A DNA stretch of 8,043 nucleotides from CAYRRR01 sp964426755 (GTDB lineage Bacteria > Patescibacteriota > Saccharimonadia > Saccharimonadales > JAGQNJ01): positions 1 to 8,043 of the forward strand of contig CAYRRR010000022.1 of NCBI GenBank assembly GCA_964426755.1, in the 5' to 3' direction. Made by a program: the position numbers and the translations under genes. Positions 4,507 through 8,043 of this stretch are shown piece by piece (the first letter of the stretch is position 1; each line of letters begins with the position of its first letter). The notes under the pieces were generated by a model. It saw nothing but the letters and a program-made list of their open reading frames with translations. It made no database searches and was not told the DNA's origin.

Positions 4507-5433
4507 ATGGCGGATAAAGAAATACACGATGTAATAATGGTGGGCGCTGGGCCAGCCGCTTTAAGTGCGGCAATATACACGACAAGAGAAGACATAGATA
4601 CCGTTCTGTATGAAAAAGGTGTTATTGGCGGTTTGGCAGCAATCACTGATTGGGTTGATAATTATCCGGGGTTTCCTAAAGGTTTAGCTGGTCTTGATTT
4701 AGCTGAAGATTTACGCAAGCAAGCAGAACGTTTTGGGGCCGATATACGCGTTGGTGAGGTCTTAAGTCTGTCGTTAGAAGATGACGGCACAAAAAAAGTA
4801 GAAACAACTGATGGTCCGCTTTTTGCGAAAGCTGTTTTAATTGCCACCGGCAGTGATTATAAAAAGATTGGTGTACCGGGCGAGGCAGAGTTTTACGCTC
4901 GTGGTGTTCATTACTGTGCCACCTGCGATGGAGCGTTTTATCGCGATAAGCGCTTGGTAGTGGTGGGCGGTGGAAATTCGGCGGCTCAAGAAGCATTATT
5001 TTTAACAAAGTTTGCAAGTCACATTGATATGTTGGTGCGAAGCAAGCTGAGAGCGTCAGATGTTCTCATTAAAGAGTTAGAGAAAAATGACAAAATTACG
5101 CTGCACCTCAACACTACAACCGATGAAATCGTGGGTGAGGACAGCAAAATTGTTAAAGTTATAGGCACGAAAGATGGTCAGAAGATTGAATTTCCAACTG
5201 ACGGCGTGTTTGTGTTTGTGGGGTTATTGCCGAACACCGACTTTTTGAAAGGATCTGCCATAGAGCTTGACGAAGTAGGTCTTATTAAAACCGACGAAAA
5301 TTTACATACCAACATGAACGGTGTTTTTGCGGCTGGCGATGTCCGCAGCGGTGCAACTATGCAAATTGCCAGCGCCGTGGGTGAGGGTGCAACCGCAGCC
5401 CTGCGCATCCGTGAATATTTAGAAGAAAAATAG
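4507..5433 (+). CDS. trxB: Thioredoxin reductase
   Basis: This 308-residue flavoprotein has the size and order of low-molecular-weight thioredoxin reductases: an N-terminal FAD motif VGAGPAALSAAIY (from residue 12), the active-site disulfide CATCDG (Cys137, Cys140), a second nucleotide-binding motif VGGGNSAAQEA (from 153), and the C-terminal FAD motif GVFAAGDVRSGATMQIASAVGEG. It passes electrons from a nicotinamide cofactor through FAD to a thioredoxin or redoxin, very likely including the CAYC protein encoded just upstream. Two things differ from the textbook enzyme. The first dinucleotide motif has Ala for the last Gly (GAGPAA). The segment usually reading HRRDxFRA, which binds the NADPH phosphate, reads VRSKLRA and is one residue shorter. 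I prefer the ATG at 4507 (MADKEIHDV); the ATG at 4495 would add only four residues (MRAN) and has no better ribosome site. Confidence 0.95.
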   Translation: MADKEIHDVIMVGAGPAALSAAIYTTREDIDTVLYEKGVIGGLAAITDWVDNYPGFPKGLAGLDLAEDLRKQAERFGADIRVGEVLSLSLEDDGTKKVETTDGPLFAKAVLIATGSDYKKIGVPGEAEFYARGVHYCATCDGAFYRDKRLVVVGGGNSAAQEALFLTKFASHIDMLVRSKLRASDVLIKELEKNDKITLHLNTTTDEIVGEDSKIVKVIGTKDGQKIEFPTDGVFVFVGLLPNTDFLKGSAIELDEVGLIKTDENLHTNMNGVFAAGDVRSGATMQIASAVGEGATAALRIREYLEEK

Positions 5434-5453
5434 TACGCTATATATAGCGTACT
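5432..5453. repeat. Perfect 22-bp palindrome at the end of trxB
   Basis: AGTACGCTATA is followed directly by its reverse complement, beginning in the trxB stop codon. The right half carries ATATAGCGT (5442-5450), and a third nearby copy lies at 5462-5470. The palindrome could fold into a stem in the trxB mRNA or be bound by a dimeric protein. It lies between convergent genes. Confidence 0.7.
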
Positions 5454-5469
5454 GACACCATATATAGCG

Positions 5470-5490
5470 TTTTCACGCTTAGTGTGAAAA
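5470..5490. terminator. Hairpin between convergent trxB and flavoreductase genes
   Basis: TTTTCAC (5470-5476) and GTGAAAA (5484-5490) form a 7-bp stem with a 7-base loop, ending one base before the minus-strand stop codon at 5491-5493. Because its outer pairs are A-T it could act in both directions, supported by the palindrome at 5432-5453. Its GC content is low and no long T-run follows, so termination is plausible but not certain. Confidence 0.4.
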
Positions 5491-6195
5491 TTATAAATCA
5501 GCGTAGCCGTGAAAGTAATCTGTAATCACTTGGCGAGAAGGCACAACTTGCCGTAAGTCGTTTGTAAGTTTTTCAACTAATTTTTCAGGTCCTGACAGAT
5601 AATACAATGCACGATCATTTTTGTTAGCTAGTTGCACGATGCGTTTAGCAGTAAGGCGACCGGTCAAACTGCTCCAGCTTTTAGTAGGCTGCGAAACGAC
5701 ATAGTGAACATGAGAAAGATTTCGCTCAAATAGATCTTTAGCAATGAACTGATCAGGTGTTTGCTCGGCATAGATAAGGGTGATATCACGCTTCTGTCCG
5801 GTATCTTCAAGCCATTTAGTAATACTTCGAAACGGCGTGATACCAATGCCGGCAGCAACGAAAACAAGTGGCAAGGTTTTGTCTTTGGGTAAAATAAAGT
5901 CGCCCATTGGCTCGGCAAAGCTAAGCTCAATTTCTGGCTGCAATGATTGTAGCGCAGTCATGTAGCTAGAACTGGGCATAGAAAATTTGGTAGTAATCGC
6001 AAGTAAATTTTCGGTGGGAGAAGAAAAAACCGTAAACCAGCGCCTTTCTCCACGGGCATCGGGATTATTGTGCGGCAGATAAAGTTCGGTAAATTGACCG
6101 GGCACATTGTTAACGGGCTTATTAGTTTTGAACCAAAACGTCTTAATGGTTGGTGTCAGCTGTTCAATATGCTGCAGCTTAGCGTTCACGGCCAT
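5491..6195 (-). CDS. FNR-like FAD-dependent NAD(P)H oxidoreductase
   Basis: The 234-residue protein has the two-domain layout of the ferredoxin-NADP reductase family. In the N-terminal flavin barrel, VPGQF (31-35) and RWFTVFSS (52-59) correspond to the FAD-binding RxYSxxS motif. In the nucleotide domain, AAGIGITPFRS (114-124) binds the NAD(P)H pyrophosphate, YYLSGPEKLV (from 198) follows, and DYFHGY (226-231) is near the C-terminus. There are no cysteines, so it carries no iron-sulfur cluster and must pass electrons to a separate partner, such as a ferredoxin, flavodoxin or other acceptor; none is encoded here. It is soluble, with no membrane segment. The start overlaps the upstream phosphodiesterase gene by 17 bp and the ribosome site is weak, suggesting translational coupling. 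The exact substrate is unknown, and a flavin reductase or hydroxylase reductase component is also possible. Confidence 0.82.
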   Translation of the reverse strand: MAVNAKLQHIEQLTPTIKTFWFKTNKPVNNVPGQFTELYLPHNNPDARGERRWFTVFSSPTENLLAITTKFSMPSSSYMTALQSLQPEIELSFAEPMGDFILPKDKTLPLVFVAAGIGITPFRSITKWLEDTGQKRDITLIYAEQTPDQFIAKDLFERNLSHVHYVVSQPTKSWSSLTGRLTAKRIVQLANKNDRALYYLSGPEKLVEKLTNDLRQVVPSRQVITDYFHGYADL

Positions 6196-6850
6196 CTCGT
6201 ACTTTAATCATTTGCTGCGGATAATCGGTGCAAATGTCTATATCCTTATATAAGAAACTGTACAAACGAGCTATCCATTCTTTATCAAGCCAATACACGT
6301 ATATAGAGAGGTTTTTTCTACGGGCTAAATAGTAGGTTAAGGGGTTTAAAATTGCATAATGTATGCCAATGCCATCGGCTTTAAGCTTAGTTGCCGTGTT
6401 GAGGATGTCAAATGGGCTATGGTGTTCAAGTGCGTAACAATAGGCGTCAGGTGAGTATTTTTTTATGGCTTTAAGCATATGGTGATTAAACGAGGCATAT
6501 CTAATATCAAGGTCAGGAAATTTTTTGGTGATTTTGAAAATTCGTTCGGGCTGAATGAATTCTTTAATATCTAAGATTGCTCCGTTCGGAATATGCTGTA
6601 AAGCTTCTTCAAGTGTCGTGAGGTGGGGGAGCGGAATTCTAAGTTCTGTAAGTGTGTGATGGGCGATCGTTAAATCAACATCATAAGTTTTTTTGAGATT
6701 TGCTTCATGGCTCAAGACCAACTTATTGTCTTTTGTCATACGAACATCAAGCTCAATGAGGTCAGCGCCTGATCGAACGCCAGCTTTTATGCTTTCCATG
6801 GTGTTTTCAAGCGCTAATCCGCCAGCACCGCGATGTCCAATTATTTTCAT
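6179..6850 (-). CDS. Glycerophosphodiester phosphodiesterase family protein
   Basis: The 223-residue protein shows the GDPD TIM-barrel signature: IGHRGAGG (His6, Arg7), ENTMES (Glu15, Asn16), the metal-binding IELDVRMTKD (Glu33, Asp35), VLSHE (His48), LDIKE (Asp94, Lys96), a YASFN strand (119-122) and the C-terminal ICTDYP. In the family it hydrolyses glycerophosphodiesters to glycerol-3-phosphate and an alcohol, with His6 and His48 as catalytic acid/base. Two positions are conservatively changed: the usual HD pair is HE (Glu49) and the usual EIK is DIK (Asp94). There is no signal peptide, so it is probably cytosolic and might salvage host or self lipid head groups. It is the first gene of a minus-strand pair and overlaps the flavoreductase gene. 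It diverges from the pyrophosphatase gene across 47 bases. No clear ribosome site precedes its ATG. Confidence 0.88.
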   Translation of the reverse strand: MKIIGHRGAGGLALENTMESIKAGVRSGADLIELDVRMTKDNKLVLSHEANLKKTYDVDLTIAHHTLTELRIPLPHLTTLEEALQHIPNGAILDIKEFIQPERIFKITKKFPDLDIRYASFNHHMLKAIKKYSPDAYCYALEHHSPFDILNTATKLKADGIGIHYAILNPLTYYLARRKNLSIYVYWLDKEWIARLYSFLYKDIDICTDYPQQMIKVRDGRER

Positions 6851-6897
6851 GATACAATTACTTCTAGTTTACACCATAAGATCATAAGGAGTAAGAA

Positions 6898-7422
6898 GTG
6901 TCAGACGTAAGTTATGGTAAGGATGCACCAGAAGTCATCAATGTGATTATCGAGATTCAAAAAGGCGGCGTAAATAAATACGAGGTCGATAAAGAAACCG
7001 GCCGGATATTTTTAGACAGGGTAAATGGTACCGCAAGCTTGGGTTATCCGTCTGATTATGGGTATGTTCCCGATACATTATGTGAAGATGGTGATCCGCT
7101 TGACGCGCTGCTCATTATTGACGAGTCAGTACCGCAAGGTGTGGTCGTACCTGCCCGACCGATCGGTGTTCTCAAAATGATTGATGATGGCGAGGGTGAC
7201 GAAAAGCTTATCTGTGTGGCCGCTGATGATGTGACAAAAGCACATATCAACGATGTGCAAGATCTGGGTCATAATTTTAAACCGATGATCGAACATTTTT
7301 ATACTCAATACAAAGCCTGGAAAAAGAACTGGCAAGGCACACCAGTTAGTTTCAATGGATGGGGTGATGCAAGCGAGGCAAAGGAAATCATTCGACAATC
7401 GATTGAGCGTGCCGGCAAATAG
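6898..7422 (+). CDS. ppa: Soluble inorganic pyrophosphatase (family I)
   Basis: The 174-residue protein has the length and motifs of family I pyrophosphatases, which hydrolyse PPi to two phosphates with Mg2+ and so pull tRNA charging and nucleic-acid synthesis forward. The metal-binding signature EDGDPLDALLI has Asp64, Asp66 and Asp69. IDDGEGDEK supplies Asp96, Asp101 and Lys103, and Tyr54 (in PSDYGYVP) and a C-terminal YK pair (Tyr138-Lys139) also fit. Numbering runs about one behind the E. coli enzyme, and no catalytic residue seems to be missing. It starts with GTG at 6898, preceded by AAGGAG at 7 bases. It is transcribed away from the phosphodiesterase/flavoreductase pair and toward gap, which has its own promoter-like sequence. 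The cytoplasmic location follows from the absence of any signal. Confidence 0.96.
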   Translation: MSDVSYGKDAPEVINVIIEIQKGGVNKYEVDKETGRIFLDRVNGTASLGYPSDYGYVPDTLCEDGDPLDALLIIDESVPQGVVVPARPIGVLKMIDDGEGDEKLICVAADDVTKAHINDVQDLGHNFKPMIEHFYTQYKAWKKNWQGTPVSFNGWGDASEAKEIIRQSIERAGK

Positions 7423-7424
7423 TT

Positions 7425-7453
7425 CTTAATTATAAAACTGCTTATGCTACAAT
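7425..7453 (+). promoter_or_regulatory. Extended -10 promoter for gap
   Basis: TACAAT (7448-7453) is preceded by TGC, giving an extended -10 element; a weak -35 (CTTAAT, 7425-7430) lies 17 bases upstream. The start near 7460 leaves a leader of about 22 bases with the ribosome site GAGGG before the ATG at 7482. Confidence 0.5.
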
Positions 7454-7481
7454 ACCCCTAGAGGATAAACGAGGGTAAAAC

Positions 7482-8043
7482 ATGAAAACAAAAGTTGCAA
7501 TTAACGGGTTTGGGCGCATTGGCCGAAACGCCTTTAAAATTGCGTTTGATCGTTCTGACATAGATATCGTTGCTATCAATGATTTAACAAGCACTGAAAC
7601 GTTGGCATATTTGTTAAAACATGACTCTAATTATGGTGCGTACGATAAAACAGTTGCATTTGATGAAGGCAATATTGTCGTTGAAGGTTATAAAATACCT
7701 GTAACTGCTGAAAAGGATCCAAAAAGCCTACCCTGGAAAGAGCTTGGCGTAGATGTTGTAATAGAATCAACGGGTAGATTTACAAAAAGTGAAGATGCTC
7801 GTATGCACCTTAAAGCGGGCGCTAAAAAAGTGGTATTATCCGGTCCGACAAAAAGCGGCGATGTTGACACTATTGTGCTGGGCGCGAATGATGACAAGTT
7901 AGAAAAATCAACTGATGTAATCAGTAACGCCAGCTGCACCACTAACTCATTAGCTGCCGTAATGTCTATTATGGATGAAGCGTTTGGTGTTGAAAAAGCC
8001 ATGTTAACGACAGTTCATAGTTATACTGCCAGCCAGGTTTTGC
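7482..8043 (+). CDS. gap: Glyceraldehyde-3-phosphate dehydrogenase, N-terminal part
   Basis: 187 codons are visible before the window ends, a little over half of the usual length of about 335 residues. The start MKTKVAINGFGRIGRNAF is the family's NAD-binding glycine motif. AINDL (31-35), with Asp at the end of the second strand, indicates NAD rather than NADP preference. ESTGRF follows at 95-100, and ASCTTNSLA holds the catalytic Cys152 with the partner His179 in TTVHSYTASQ. The enzyme oxidises glyceraldehyde-3-phosphate to 1,3-bisphosphoglycerate in glycolysis. The ATG at 7482 has GAGGG 8 bases upstream. The promoter-like sequence between ppa and gap suggests separate initiation. The segment SGPTKSGDV replaces the more usual SAPAKGED, a mild divergence. 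The C-terminal part cannot be assessed. Confidence 0.96.
   Translation, partial: MKTKVAINGFGRIGRNAFKIAFDRSDIDIVAINDLTSTETLAYLLKHDSNYGAYDKTVAFDEGNIVVEGYKIPVTAEKDPKSLPWKELGVDVVIESTGRFTKSEDARMHLKAGAKKVVLSGPTKSGDVDTIVLGANDDKLEKSTDVISNASCTTNSLAAVMSIMDEAFGVEKAMLTTVHSYTASQVL

Noticed and set aside
5178..5408. Antisense frames within trxB and other long genes
   Set aside because: They are shadows of well-supported genes, with no family motifs and no ribosome sites.
1..8043. CRISPR array, tRNA or rRNA genes, insertion sequence or phage genes
   Set aside because: There are no regularly spaced repeats, no cloverleaf with a recognisable T-arm, no rRNA-like segment and no transposase, integrase or phage protein motif.
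1..8043. Alternative genetic code with UGA as glycine
   Set aside because: All genes read normally with UGA as stop, one gene ends in TGA, and no in-frame TGA interrupts a conserved glycine.

Overview
The window looks like part of a chromosome from a small-genome, moderately AT-rich bacterium. My best guess is the Candidate Phyla Radiation (Patescibacteria), most plausibly Saccharibacteria. That is inference from the divergent but complete housekeeping proteins, compact spacing and mixed gene content; no rRNA or marker phylogeny is visible. At least one gene ends in TGA and tryptophan is encoded by TGG, so there is no sign of the UGA-glycine code of Gracilibacteria/Absconditabacteria.

Layout. 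1-311: the 3' end of pheT (FDX-ACB domain). 312-1218: about 0.9 kb with no credible protein gene. It has a good promoter right after the pheT stop, then a GC-rich block (476-909) packed with strong inverted repeats, which I read as a large structured non-coding RNA on the + strand, then an AT-rich stretch with a second good promoter (1045-1072). 1219-1344: a TTG-started 41-residue zinc-finger microprotein with two CxxCGGxG knuckles, closed by a 14-bp terminator-like stem. 1494-3263: a half-size ABC exporter. 3362-3904: a membrane-anchored FKBP-type prolyl isomerase. 4074-4322: a glutaredoxin/NrdH-like redoxin. 4507-5433: thioredoxin reductase. The last three are on the + strand with their own leaders and look like an envelope-folding and thiol-redox neighbourhood. 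5491-6850: a minus-strand pair, glycerophosphodiester phosphodiesterase followed by a ferredoxin-NADP-reductase-like flavoprotein, overlapping by 17 bp. 6898-7422: soluble inorganic pyrophosphatase. 7482-8043: the N-terminal part of glyceraldehyde-3-phosphate dehydrogenase, cut by the window end.

How it fits together. TrxB would reduce the small CAYC redoxin, the FKBP would act on proteins at the outer face of the membrane, and pyrophosphatase and GAPDH are core energy metabolism. The most interesting parts are the unexplained large RNA candidate, the microprotein beside it, a 9-base intergenic motif (ATATAGCGT) that occurs four times on the + strand and forms a perfect palindrome after trxB, and a compact repeat-like structured element between the redoxin and trxB genes. 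I recognised none of these as a known family. All structures were folded by eye, without software or database searches.
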